NCBI GenBank assembly: GCA_036278735.1
Contig: DASUKM010000010.1
Coordinates: 1 to 64,000 of the forward strand
From: DASUKM01 sp036278735
GTDB taxonomy: Bacteria; Acidobacteriota; Vicinamibacteria; Vicinamibacterales; 2-12-FULL-66-21
Reading direction: 5' to 3'
DNA length: 64,000 nt
Shown here piece after piece: positions 34,419 to 42,482 of the stretch. Positions within the stretch are counted from its first letter, which is position 1. Every line of letters starts with the position of its first letter. The position numbers and the translations under genes were made by a program. A model generated the notes under the pieces. The model ran no database searches. It was given only the letters and a program-made list of their open reading frames with translations, and was not told the DNA's origin.

Positions 34419-35279
34419 TCAGGAAACGGGACGGAGCCGCAAGGCGTCGTTCAGGCTGCCGAGGCGGTATCCGCGCAAATCGACGGCGACGTGCTGATAG
34501 CCGAGCGCGCGCAGCGAGACGTCGATGGCGTCGGCCACCTCCGGCGCCAGCACCCGCGGGATCTCGTCGCGCCCAATTTCAATCCGGGCCACCGTGTCGT
34601 GATGGCGGACGCGGAATACGCGGAACCCGAGGTCCCGGAGCACGCGTTCCGCCTGTTCGACGGTGCGCAGCTTCTCGCGCGTGACTTCCGTGTGGTACGG
34701 GATGCGCGAGGACAGACAGGCCGAGGCGGGCTCGTCCCAGATCGACAGGCCCGCGCGCCGCGCCAGTTCGCGCACCTCGGCCTTGGTCAACCCCGCTTCG
34801 TCCAGCGGACTGACGACGCCGAATTCCCTGGCGGCCTGGCGCCCGGGGCGGTAATCGCCGCGGTCGTCGGCATTGCTGCCGTCCACCACCGCGGCAAAGC
34901 CGCGCGCGCGAGCCACGCCGGTGAGTTTCGTATAGAGCTCGTTCTTGCAGTAGTAGCAGCGATCGCCGGCGTTGGCGCGGTACTCGGGCCGATCCATCTC
35001 GGCCGTCTCGATGAACTCGTGGTGCAGGTGGAACGCGCCGACGACGCCGAGCGCGAGGTCGCGATGGCGCTGTGGATAGCTGGGACTGTCCGCCGTGATG
35101 CACAGCGCGCGGGCCCCGAGCAGCCGGGTGGCGGTGACGGCGATCAGCGCGCTGTCGACACCGCCGCTGTACGCGACGATCACGGAGTTCAGCGTGGCGA
35201 TGCGCTCCTCGAGCGCCGCAGCTTTGCGTTCGAAATCGGTGGCAGCCTCAGGCGGCGCAGCCGCCGGCGAACGGGTCAC
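34419..35279 (-). CDS. larE: LarE-type ATP-dependent sulfur transferase
   Basis: A 286-residue PP-loop enzyme with the SGGVDSAL pyrophosphatase motif (about 39-46), the RCYYCKNEL signature, and DEPASACLSSRIPY, which holds the Cys that donates its sulfur in Lactobacillus LarE. LarE thiolates the pyridinium carboxylates during synthesis of the nickel-pincer cofactor. No larA, larB or larC is seen here, so it may have another sulfur-transfer role. It starts at a GTG that overlaps the stop of the upstream zinc-ribbon gene (GTGA), which ties the two products together. Confidence 0.87.
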   Translation of the reverse strand: MTRSPAAAPPEAATDFERKAAALEERIATLNSVIVAYSGGVDSALIAVTATRLLGARALCITADSPSYPQRHRDLALGVVGAFHLHHEFIETAEMDRPEYRANAGDRCYYCKNELYTKLTGVARARGFAAVVDGSNADDRGDYRPGRQAAREFGVVSPLDEAGLTKAEVRELARRAGLSIWDEPASACLSSRIPYHTEVTREKLRTVEQAERVLRDLGFRVFRVRHHDTVARIEIGRDEIPRVLAPEVADAIDVSLRALGYQHVAVDLRGYRLGSLNDALRLRPVS

Positions 35280-35542
35280 TCGTCCCAGTCCTCGCTTTCC
35301 GTTTCGTCTTCGTCGAGGTCGTCCAGGTCTTCGTCCTCTTCGAAGTCGTCGTCCTTGGCTTCCTCGTCTTTGTCGTCTTCGTCTTCATCGTCGTCGTCTT
35401 CGTCGGCGAGTTCGAGCTCGACGGGCGACGTGCCGGTCACCTCGAGATTGGAGCCGCATTCGGGACAGCTGATCAGATCGCCTTTGTCCACGTCGAATTC
35501 GTCGACTTCGATCTCGGCGTCACATTCGGGACAGGTGGCCAT
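35276..35542 (-). CDS. LysW-like zinc-ribbon carrier protein with acidic tail
   Basis: An 88-residue protein. A two-CxxC zinc ribbon (CPEC at 4-7 and CPEC at 26-29) is followed by LEVTGTSPVELELADE, as in LysW/ArgW amino-group carrier proteins. A run of about 30 Asp/Glu residues comes next, and the chain ends SEDWDE. LysW proteins end EDWGE, and the last Glu is the attachment point for alpha-aminoadipate or glutamate. Here the acidic spacer is much longer and Gly is replaced by Asp. The gene has an AGGAG site directly after a leader hairpin, and its stop overlaps the larE start. No lysX/argX ligase is nearby, so the cargo is unclear. Confidence 0.75.
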   Translation of the reverse strand: MATCPECDAEIEVDEFDVDKGDLISCPECGSNLEVTGTSPVELELADEDDDDEDEDDKDEEAKDDDFEEDEDLDDLDEDETESEDWDE

Positions 35543-35552
35543 ACATGCTCCT

Positions 35553-35579
35553 GGCGGCCGCAGGCAGTGTGCGGCCGCC
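35553..35579 (-). promoter_or_regulatory. 9-bp leader hairpin abutting the ribosome binding site
   Basis: GGCGGCCGC and GCGGCCGCC pair perfectly around a 9-nt loop. The hairpin base lies directly next to the AGGAG of the LysW-like gene, so folding could modulate ribosome access. Confidence 0.45.
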
Positions 35580-35629
35580 GGCGATACGCGATCTCCGACG
35601 TGTGCGTCCCACGATCGCGACAAGCCCGG

Positions 35630-35635
35630 ATTATA
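35630..35635 (-). promoter_or_regulatory. -10 box TATAAT of the LysW-like/larE operon
   Basis: A perfect TATAAT on the minus strand with TTGCGG 18 nt upstream as a possible -35. It gives a leader of about 80 nt that includes the 9-bp hairpin. Confidence 0.5.
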
Positions 35636-35693
35636 GCGACAACCGAACGGCTTCCGCAATCGAGCCTAACGTGACGCCAGGGCCGAACCGATA

Positions 35694-36422
35694 ATGTTGA
35701 ACGTGCCGTCGCCCGCCGCAACCATGAAGACCGTCATCGTCGCCGACGACACCGCGTTCGTCAGGGATCGTTTCGCCACGGCGCTGCTGGGCGCCGGCCA
35801 CAAGGCCCTGACCGTCAAGAGCGCCGCCGAGCTGCTCGCGCGCGTACGGGCCGAACTGCCGGGCGTCGATCTGCTGGTGCTCGATCTTCGGCTGCCCCAT
35901 GCGGGGGGGGTCGAAATGGTCCGGACGATCCGCAAAATCGACGAGGGGCGCATCCCGATTCTCGTGTTCAGCGGCACGATTGCCAATGCCGACGAAGTGC
36001 GCGACCTGGCCGCGCTCGGGGTCGCGGGCTACATCAACGAGTACAGCGCCGTTCAGCACATCCTGCCGTCGCTCGCGCCGCATCTGTTTCCCGACAACTT
36101 CAACCGCCGCGGCAGCCCGCGCGTCGTGCTCGGGATTCCTGTCGCCTACCGGTTCGGGAACACGATTGCGGCAGCGCTCACGCTGAACCTGAGCAAGGGA
36201 GGGCTCGCGATCCGCACGATGAGTCCGCTGCAGGTCGGATCGAAAGTCCGGGCGCGGTTCCGCCTGCCGGGTTCGAAGCGCGACATCGACCCGGAGTGCC
36301 GCGTGGCCTGGAGCGACCGCCGGGTCGGCATGGGTTTGCAATTCGAGCGCGTCGAACCGATCGATCAGGCCGCCTTCGACGAGTTCGTCGACCAGCACTT
36401 CTTCACGAACCGGAAGGCGTAG
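35694..36422 (+). CDS. Response regulator receiver with C-terminal PilZ domain
   Basis: A 242-residue protein. The receiver domain (about 12-125) has the acidic pocket DD at VIVADDTAF, the phospho-acceptor Asp in LLVLDLRLP, and a Ser/Thr at VFSGTI. The PilZ domain (about 135-240) has the c-di-GMP motif RGSPR (RxxxR) and NLSKGG (NxSxxG), so it should bind cyclic di-GMP. Such fusions link phosphorelays to motility or surface behaviour. The ATG at 35724 (MKTVIVADD) is an equally good start; no ribosome site decides. It converges closely with the ZntA gene. Confidence 0.88.
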   Translation: MLNVPSPAATMKTVIVADDTAFVRDRFATALLGAGHKALTVKSAAELLARVRAELPGVDLLVLDLRLPHAGGVEMVRTIRKIDEGRIPILVFSGTIANADEVRDLAALGVAGYINEYSAVQHILPSLAPHLFPDNFNRRGSPRVVLGIPVAYRFGNTIAAALTLNLSKGGLAIRTMSPLQVGSKVRARFRLPGSKRDIDPECRVAWSDRRVGMGLQFERVEPIDQAAFDEFVDQHFFTNRKA

Positions 36423-36428
36423 CCGCCG

Positions 36429-38555
36429 TCATTCGCGCAAGAGGCGCAGCGCGTTGGCGATGACGACGAGCGAGGCGCCCATGTCGGCCACCACCGCCAT
36501 CCACAGCGTGGCGACCCCCATCACCGCCATCACGAGGAAGGCCGCCTTGAGCCCGATCGAAAACCCGATGTTCGTGCGGATGTTGCGCACGGTGGCGCGG
36601 CTGAGGCGAACGGCGTACGGGATCTTCAGCAGCTCGTCGGCCATCAGCGCGACATCGGCCGTTTCGAGCGCGGCATCGCTCCCGGCCGCGCCCATCGCCA
36701 GCCCGACGTCGGCCGTGGCCAGCGCGGGGGCGTCGTTGACGCCGTCGCCTACCATCGCGAGCACGCCAAACCTGGCCCGCAGATCCTCCACGGCCCGCAC
36801 CTTGTCCTCGGGCAGGAGATTCGCGCGGACGGCGTCGATCCCGAGCGCGTTCGCGAGCGCGAGCGCCGGCGGCTCCCGGTCGCCGGTCAACAGCGCCACG
36901 TGTTCGACCCCCTGCGCCCTGAGCAGCTGAACGGCATCCTGCGCCGACTCGCGCGGCTGATCGGCCACGGCGATGATGCCAAGCGGCTGCCCCGGCATCC
37001 CGACGATCACCGTCGACCGCGTATCGCTCGCGTCGGCCTCGAGCCGCTCGTGGATTTCGGCGGAGCACAGGCCTTCGTCGTCGAACAGCCGATGACTCCC
37101 GATGATCAGTTCGCGGCCGCAGACCGTGGCGCGCGCGCCGAGGCCCGGCAGCGCCTGGAACCCGGAGACGGCCTCGAGCGGCAGGCCGTCGCGGGCCGCG
37201 CGTTCCACGAGCGCGCGGCCGATAGGATGCTCCGACCGCGCTTCGAGCGAGGCCGCGAGCTGCAACAGACGCGACGGCGACGTGCCGTTCACCGGCGCGA
37301 TCGCGACGACGTGCAGCTGCCCCTTCGTCAGCGTCCCCGTCTTGTCGAACGCCACGCACCTGACCGCCGCGAGCCGTTCGAGCCGGGCGCCCCCTTTGAT
37401 CAGTACCCCCTTGCGCGCTGCCGCGGCCAGGGCGGAGACGATCGAGACGGGCGTCGAGATGACGAGCGCGCACGGACACGAGATGACGAGGAGCACGAGC
37501 GCGCGGTAGATCCACGTCGTCCAGCTCGCCCCGGCCGCGAGTGGCGGGACGATCGCGACGAAGATGGCCAGCGCGAGCACCGCCGGCGTGTAGACGCGGG
37601 CGAAGCGCTCGACGAAGGACTGGCTCGGGGCGCGCTGCGCTTCCGCGCGCTCGACGAGGTGAATGATGCGCGCGAGCGTCGAATCGCGCCGCAGCCGTTC
37701 GACGGCCACGTCGAGCGCGCCGCGGCCGTTAATCGTGCCCGCGAACACCTCGTCGCCCGGTCCCTTCTCGACGGGGAGCGATTCCCCCGTCACGGGCGCC
37801 TGGTTCACGTGGCTCACGCCGTTGACGACGCGCCCGTCGAGCGGCACCTTGTCGCCCGGTTTGACGACGACGACGTCGCCGACCACGACGTCGTCCACGC
37901 CGACGCGCAGGTCGGCGTCGCCGCGGCGCACGATCGCTTCGGCCGGCGCGAGATCCATCAGGTTGCGGATGGCGCTACGTGCCCGCTCCATTGCGCGCGC
38001 CTCGAGCATCTGTGCGAGCGCGAACAGGAAAATGACGGCCGCCCCTTCCGACCACTGGCCGAGGGCAATCGCGCCGGCCACCGCGACCAGCATCAGGACG
38101 TTGATGTCGAGCGCCAGCGAGCGCGCCGCCACGAGGGCGCGCCGCACCGTGTAGATGCCGCCGGAAACGACCGCGACGCCATACGCCGCGATCGCGGCCG
38201 GCGGCGGAGCGCCGGCGATCGTCAGGGCGAACCCGGCCGCGAGCGCCACGCCGGAGACGCCGACGAACAGCCGTCGGCTCGCCGCCGAAGCGGCCGGGGC
38301 TGCCGGTTCGTCGTGCTCGAGCCATGCGCGCATGCCGGTCTGCGCGACCGCCTCGGCAATCGCCGCGGTCGTCAGGCGCGCGGCGTCGTACTTGATCCGC
38401 AGCCGCTGTCCGAGGACGTCGGCGTCGAGCGCCTCGAGGCCGGCGAGCCGCTCGAGCCGGCGCTCCAGGATCGCCACTTCTTCGTGGCAATCCATCCCCT
38501 CGATCTTGAACACCGACTCCGCATGAATCTCGCAGACGGCGCACGTCGTCGTCAT
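36429..38555 (-). CDS. zntA: Heavy-metal P1B-type ATPase (Zn/Cd/Pb exporter)
   Basis: A 708-residue P-type ATPase. The N-terminal heavy-metal domain carries CAVCEIH and GMDCHEE. Transmembrane CPC is in LLVISCPCALVISTP, the phosphorylation site is DKTGTLT, the hinge is MVGDGVNDAPAL, and the TGE loop is in APVTGESLPVEKG. The CPC motif with this metal-binding end fits zinc, cadmium or lead efflux rather than copper. It overlaps the upstream ArsR-family gene by 4 nt, so the pump and its repressor are co-expressed in response to metal. Confidence 0.93.
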   Translation of the reverse strand: MTTTCAVCEIHAESVFKIEGMDCHEEVAILERRLERLAGLEALDADVLGQRLRIKYDAARLTTAAIAEAVAQTGMRAWLEHDEPAAPAASAASRRLFVGVSGVALAAGFALTIAGAPPPAAIAAYGVAVVSGGIYTVRRALVAARSLALDINVLMLVAVAGAIALGQWSEGAAVIFLFALAQMLEARAMERARSAIRNLMDLAPAEAIVRRGDADLRVGVDDVVVGDVVVVKPGDKVPLDGRVVNGVSHVNQAPVTGESLPVEKGPGDEVFAGTINGRGALDVAVERLRRDSTLARIIHLVERAEAQRAPSQSFVERFARVYTPAVLALAIFVAIVPPLAAGASWTTWIYRALVLLVISCPCALVISTPVSIVSALAAAARKGVLIKGGARLERLAAVRCVAFDKTGTLTKGQLHVVAIAPVNGTSPSRLLQLAASLEARSEHPIGRALVERAARDGLPLEAVSGFQALPGLGARATVCGRELIIGSHRLFDDEGLCSAEIHERLEADASDTRSTVIVGMPGQPLGIIAVADQPRESAQDAVQLLRAQGVEHVALLTGDREPPALALANALGIDAVRANLLPEDKVRAVEDLRARFGVLAMVGDGVNDAPALATADVGLAMGAAGSDAALETADVALMADELLKIPYAVRLSRATVRNIRTNIGFSIGLKAAFLVMAVMGVATLWMAVVADMGASLVVIANALRLLRE

Positions 38556-38944
38556 CGGCGGTCCTCCAGCACGTGCCGGAGCCCCTGCTGGAACAGCGCG
38601 ATGATGTGGTGGTCGTCGAGCGAGTAGTAGACCTGCCGGCCGGCGCGACGCGGGCGCACGAGGCGCATGCCGCGCAGCAGGCGGAGCTGGTGGGACACGG
38701 CCGATTCGCTGATGCCGACGAGGGCGGCGATGTCGCACACGCACAGCTCGCCGCCCAGGAGCACGTCGATGATGCGGACGCGCGTTGGATCGCCGAGAAT
38801 GCGGAACGTGTCGGCCAGGCCGGCGACGGCCTCCGGGCCCATGAGGCGTTCGCGACGGGCGGCGCTCGCGACGCCGTCGAGATGGGGGGCTTCACACGGC
38901 GCCTCGGAGGCGAGGGCGACGGGAAGGTTGTCGGGATCGGTCAT
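38552..38944 (-). CDS. ArsR/SmtB-family metal-sensing repressor
   Basis: About 130 residues from the ATG at 38944, chosen because AGGA lies 6 nt upstream; another ATG at 38959 falls inside the operator. The winged-helix DNA-binding segment is CDIAALVGISESAVSHQLRLLRGMRLV. Metal ligands are visible as CVC in GELCVCD (alpha-3 site, as in CadC) and DDHHIIALFQQGLRHV.E (alpha-5 site, as in SmtB/CzrA). It represses its own operon until Zn, Cd or Pb binds. Confidence 0.92.
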   Translation of the reverse strand: MTDPDNLPVALASEAPCEAPHLDGVASAARRERLMGPEAVAGLADTFRILGDPTRVRIIDVLLGGELCVCDIAALVGISESAVSHQLRLLRGMRLVRPRRAGRQVYYSLDDHHIIALFQQGLRHVLEDRR

Positions 38945-38958
38945 GGGATTCCTGAACA

Positions 38959-38978
38959 TCTGAGCATCTGCTCATATA
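38959..38978. promoter_or_regulatory. ArsR/SmtB-type operator and overlapping -10 boxes
   Basis: The inverted repeat TGAGCA-TC-TGCTCA, extended on the minus strand to TATATGAGCA GA TGCTCAGA, matches the 12-2-12 operators of SmtB/CadC-type repressors. TATATG on the minus strand overlaps it as a probable -10 for arsR-zntA. A perfect TATAAT (38975-38980) on the plus strand may serve the ABC operon starting at 39184. Confidence 0.65.
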
Positions 38979-39183
38979 ATCATACGCGCTCGCATGGGGC
39001 CCATCAACATTCCCGCCACGCCGTGGCGGCTTGACAGGGTTTTCCGCAACCCGGTAGGATCCTGGATCGGCCCCCTAATCGGTTTTCTCTCTACACCTTA
39101 CGTGCGAGCGGACGAGCGCGGCCTCGCGGCCGCCATTCCGGCACCGGCCCTGCTCTGCTACTCGTCACCTGGAGTATCCATCC

Positions 39184-40140
39184 GTGATAGAGGTCCAACA
39201 CCTCAGCAAACGCTACGGCCGCGTGATGGCCGTCGACGACGTCAGCTTCCGCGTCGAAAAGGGTGAAATCCTCGGCTTTCTCGGGCCGAACGGCGCCGGC
39301 AAAACGACCACGATGCGCATCCTGACCGGCTACATGCCCGCGACCGACGGGCGCGCGATCGTGGCGGGCTACAACGTGTTCGATCAGCCAATCGAGGCCA
39401 AGCGCCGCACCGGGTACCTGCCGGAAACTCCTCCGCTGTACCCCGAAATGACGGTCCGCGAGTATCTCGACTTCGTCGCGCGCATCAAGGGCGTGCCCGG
39501 CGGCGACCGGCGCGGGCGCGTGGACGCGGTGATGGCGCGCACGCACGTGGACGACATGGCCAACCGGCATTGCGGCAAGCTGTCGAAGGGCTATCGCCAG
39601 CGGGTCGGCCTCGCGCAGGCCATCATCCACAACCCCGACGTCCTGATCCTCGACGAGCCGACCGCCGGCCTCGACCCCAAGCAGATCATCGAAACGCGGG
39701 ATCTGATTCGCGGCCTCGCCGGCGATCACACGATCGTGCTCAGCACCCACATCCTCCCCGAGGTGTCGCAAACCTGCCAGCGCGTCGTGATCATCAATCA
39801 CGGCCGCGTGGTGGCGGTCGACACGCCCGCCAACCTGACGGCGCGGCTCAAGGGGGCGGAAACGATGTACGTGCAGGTGGACGCGAGCGGAACGGATGCC
39901 GCGCCGGTGCTGGGGCGCGTGCCGGGCGTCACCCGCGTCGTGCCGGCGGACCCGCGCGGCGCGCCGGGGGCATTCGAGATCGAGAGCGCGCGCGGGCGCG
40001 ACGTGCGCCGCGACCTCGCGCGCGAGATCGTCACGCGCGGCTGGGGGCTGCTCGAACTGCGGCCGATGCGCATGAGCCTGGAGGAGATCTTCCTGCAGGT
40101 CACGACCGAGGAAGCCGTCGAGGAGGCGTCGCATGCGTAA
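39184..40140 (+). CDS. ABC transporter ATP-binding protein (GldA/CcmA-like)
   Basis: A 318-residue ATPase starting at GTG. It has Walker A GPNGAGKTT, the ABC signature KLSKGYRQRVGLAQ (LSKGY), Walker B VLILDEP and the H-loop STHILPE. A C-terminal about 85-residue extension (from AETMYVQVDA) is typical of export ATPases of the GldA/NatA type. With the overlapping permease (8 nt) and two further genes it forms the GldA-GldF-GldG-like module. In Bacteroidetes this module is tied to gliding; elsewhere it is an exporter of unknown substrate. Confidence 0.92.
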   Translation: MIEVQHLSKRYGRVMAVDDVSFRVEKGEILGFLGPNGAGKTTTMRILTGYMPATDGRAIVAGYNVFDQPIEAKRRTGYLPETPPLYPEMTVREYLDFVARIKGVPGGDRRGRVDAVMARTHVDDMANRHCGKLSKGYRQRVGLAQAIIHNPDVLILDEPTAGLDPKQIIETRDLIRGLAGDHTIVLSTHILPEVSQTCQRVVIINHGRVVAVDTPANLTARLKGAETMYVQVDASGTDAAPVLGRVPGVTRVVPADPRGAPGAFEIESARGRDVRRDLAREIVTRGWGLLELRPMRMSLEEIFLQVTTEEAVEEASHA

Positions 40141-40900
40141 CGTCATGGCCATTGCCGACAAGGAACTGCGCTCCTACTTCGCGTCGCCGATCGCCTACAT
40201 CATCATCGGGCTCTTCTCGCTGCTGTTCGGCTGGTTCTTCTCGGTGTTCGTCGGCGTCTTCGTCCGCCAGAGCATGCAGATGGGGCAATTCGGCGGCGGC
40301 GCGACGATGAACGTCAACCAGCAGGTCGTCCGCTACGTGCTGCAGAACGCGGCCATCATCATCCTGTTCGTGATGCCGATGATCACGATGCGCACCTACT
40401 CGGAGGAAAAGCGATCCGGGACGATCGAGCTGCTGCTCACCTCGCCGGTCAGCGACGCCCAGATCATCGTCGGCAAGTTTCTCGGCGCCTTCGGTCTGTA
40501 CCTGGCGATGCTCGCCGTGACGGTGCTCTACATCGCGCTGCTGTTCGTCTACGGCAACCCCGAGTGGCGCCCGATCGTCGCCGGATACCTCGGACTGATC
40601 CTGATGGGCGGCTGCTTCGTCGCGCTCGGCCTGTTCATCTCGAGCCTGACGAAGAACCAGATCGTCGCCGGCTTCCTGACCTTCGCCGTGTTCCTGATGC
40701 TGTGGGTCATCAACTGGATCGCGGATTCCTCGGGCCCGACGACGCAGGCGATCGTGTCGTATCTGTCGATCACGGAACACCTCGACGACTTCGCGAAGGG
40801 GATCATCGACACGAAGCACGTCATCTATTACCTGAGTTTCATCACGTTCGGGCTGTTCCTGACCGCCAAGTCGGTCGACATGGAACGGTGGCGGGGTTAG
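40133..40900 (+). CDS. ABC transporter permease (GldF-like)
   Basis: A 255-residue membrane protein with six predicted helices: helix 1 at IAYIIIGLFSLLFGWFFSVF and last helix at YYLSFITFGLFLTAKSVDM. The cytoplasmic RTYSEEKRSGTIELLLTSPVSDAQIIVGKF motif is the hallmark of ABC-2 family permeases. It pairs with the ATPase it overlaps. Confidence 0.92.
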   Translation: MRNVMAIADKELRSYFASPIAYIIIGLFSLLFGWFFSVFVGVFVRQSMQMGQFGGGATMNVNQQVVRYVLQNAAIIILFVMPMITMRTYSEEKRSGTIELLLTSPVSDAQIIVGKFLGAFGLYLAMLAVTVLYIALLFVYGNPEWRPIVAGYLGLILMGGCFVALGLFISSLTKNQIVAGFLTFAVFLMLWVINWIADSSGPTTQAIVSYLSITEHLDDFAKGIIDTKHVIYYLSFITFGLFLTAKSVDMERWRG

Positions 40901-40904
40901 GCGG

Positions 40905-42482
40905 ATGCTGAAACGCGTGCTCGGACTCCTCGGCTGGCTCGGCGTCGCACTGGTCTTCGCGGCGGTCGCGATTCGGTTCCTCGAACCCGGGTGGCAGCCG
41001 TATTACAACTGGCTGGCAATCGCGGGGCTCGCCCTGACGCTGCTCTACGTGCTGGGCCAGTGGCGCGAAATCGCCCGCGCCTTTGCCGGCCGGCAGGCGC
41101 GGTTCGGATCCCTCGCCGCCGCGAGCGTCGTGATCGTGCTGGCCATTCTGGTGGCGATCAACTATCTCGCCTCGCGCCACGACAAGCGCTGGGACCTCAC
41201 CGCGACGAAGCAGTACTCGCTGTCGGATCAGACGAAGAAGGTGCTGCACGACCTGACCAAGCCGGTGCACATCCGCGTGTTCGCGCAGAGCGAGGACTTC
41301 CAGCGGTTCCACGACCGCCTCGACGAATACCAGTACGCCTCGCCGCAGGTCAGCATCGACTACATCGACGTGCTGAAGAAGCCGGCGATGGCCAACCAGT
41401 ACGGCGTGCAGCAGGCCGGCACGGTCGTGATCGAGTACCAGGGGCGCACCGAAAAAGCGACGACCGACGACGAGCAGGCGCTGACCAACGCGCTCATCAA
41501 GGCGGTGGAGGGGCGCACGCCGAAGGTCTACTTCACGCAGGGGCACGGCGAGCGCGACACCGCCGGCGCCGACCGCGCCGGCTACAACGCGGTCACCTCC
41601 GCGCTGACGTCGAGCAACTTCGTCGTCGACAAGGTGGTGCTCGCGCAGAAGGGCTCGGTGCCCGCCGACTGCGACGTGCTCGTGATCGCCGGCCCCAAGA
41701 CCGACTTCCTGCCGGGCGAGATCGACATGCTCAAACGCTATCTCGCCAGGGGCGGCAAGGTGCTCTTCCTGCTCGATCCCCCCGACACCGCCGACAAGTC
41801 GCCGCTGCCCGACCTGGTGGCGCTGCTGAGGAACTGGGACATCAACCTCGGCACCGACGTCGTCGTCGACGTGAGCGGCGTCGGCCAGTTGTTCGGCGCC
41901 GATGCCTCCGTGCCCGTCGCGGCGAGCTACGGGGCGCATCCGATCACCGACAACTTCAAGGTGATGACCGCCTACCCGCTCGCGCGGTCGGTCGACGTGA
42001 TCCAGGGGGGGGTGGACGGCCACAACGCGCAGTCGATCATCTCGACGAGCCCGAGCAGCTGGGCCGAGACAGACATCAAGACGCTGACGACGACCGGCAA
42101 GGTGTCGCGCGATCTCGACAAGGGGGACAAGGCCGGCCCGATCTCGCTCGGGGCCGCCGTCTCGGCCCCCGCGGCGGAAGCGCCGCCGGCGTCCAAGGGT
42201 GCCGACGACAACAAGCCCGAAACCCGCCTCGTCGCGATCGGCGACTCGGACTTCGCGAGCAACGGCGCGCTGGGGATCCAGGGCAATCGCGATCTGTTCC
42301 TGAACACCATCAACTGGCTCGCTCAGCAGGAAAACCTGATTTCCATCCGCCCGCACGAGGCGGGCGATCGCCGGATCACGATGACGGCCGACCAGGAGCG
42401 CCGGCTCTTCTTCCTCACCGTCCTGATCGTGCCCGCCCTGATCCTGCTGGCCGGCGTGCAGACCTGGTGGAGGAGGCGGTAG
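40905..42482 (+). CDS. GldG-like ABC-associated auxiliary protein
   Basis: A 525-residue protein. N-terminal helices at about 5-25, 35-52 and 70-90 precede a large extracytoplasmic domain, followed by a C-terminal helix (RLFFLTVLIVPALILLAGV) with a basic end. The N-terminal domain has the GldG/ABC_transp_aux signature: RWDLTATKQYSLSDQTKKVL, PVHIRVFAQ and KVYFTQGHGERD. Such proteins associate with GldA/GldF exporters. Function at the envelope is unknown. It lies 4 nt after the permease and 0 nt before the next gene. Confidence 0.9.
   Translation: MLKRVLGLLGWLGVALVFAAVAIRFLEPGWQPYYNWLAIAGLALTLLYVLGQWREIARAFAGRQARFGSLAAASVVIVLAILVAINYLASRHDKRWDLTATKQYSLSDQTKKVLHDLTKPVHIRVFAQSEDFQRFHDRLDEYQYASPQVSIDYIDVLKKPAMANQYGVQQAGTVVIEYQGRTEKATTDDEQALTNALIKAVEGRTPKVYFTQGHGERDTAGADRAGYNAVTSALTSSNFVVDKVVLAQKGSVPADCDVLVIAGPKTDFLPGEIDMLKRYLARGGKVLFLLDPPDTADKSPLPDLVALLRNWDINLGTDVVVDVSGVGQLFGADASVPVAASYGAHPITDNFKVMTAYPLARSVDVIQGGVDGHNAQSIISTSPSSWAETDIKTLTTTGKVSRDLDKGDKAGPISLGAAVSAPAAEAPPASKGADDNKPETRLVAIGDSDFASNGALGIQGNRDLFLNTINWLAQQENLISIRPHEAGDRRITMTADQERRLFFLTVLIVPALILLAGVQTWWRRR

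Noticed and set aside
38994..39266. Small plus-strand open frame before the ABC ATPase
   Set aside because: No ribosome site or family-like sequence; it runs into the ATPase gene in another frame. It is more likely the operon leader.
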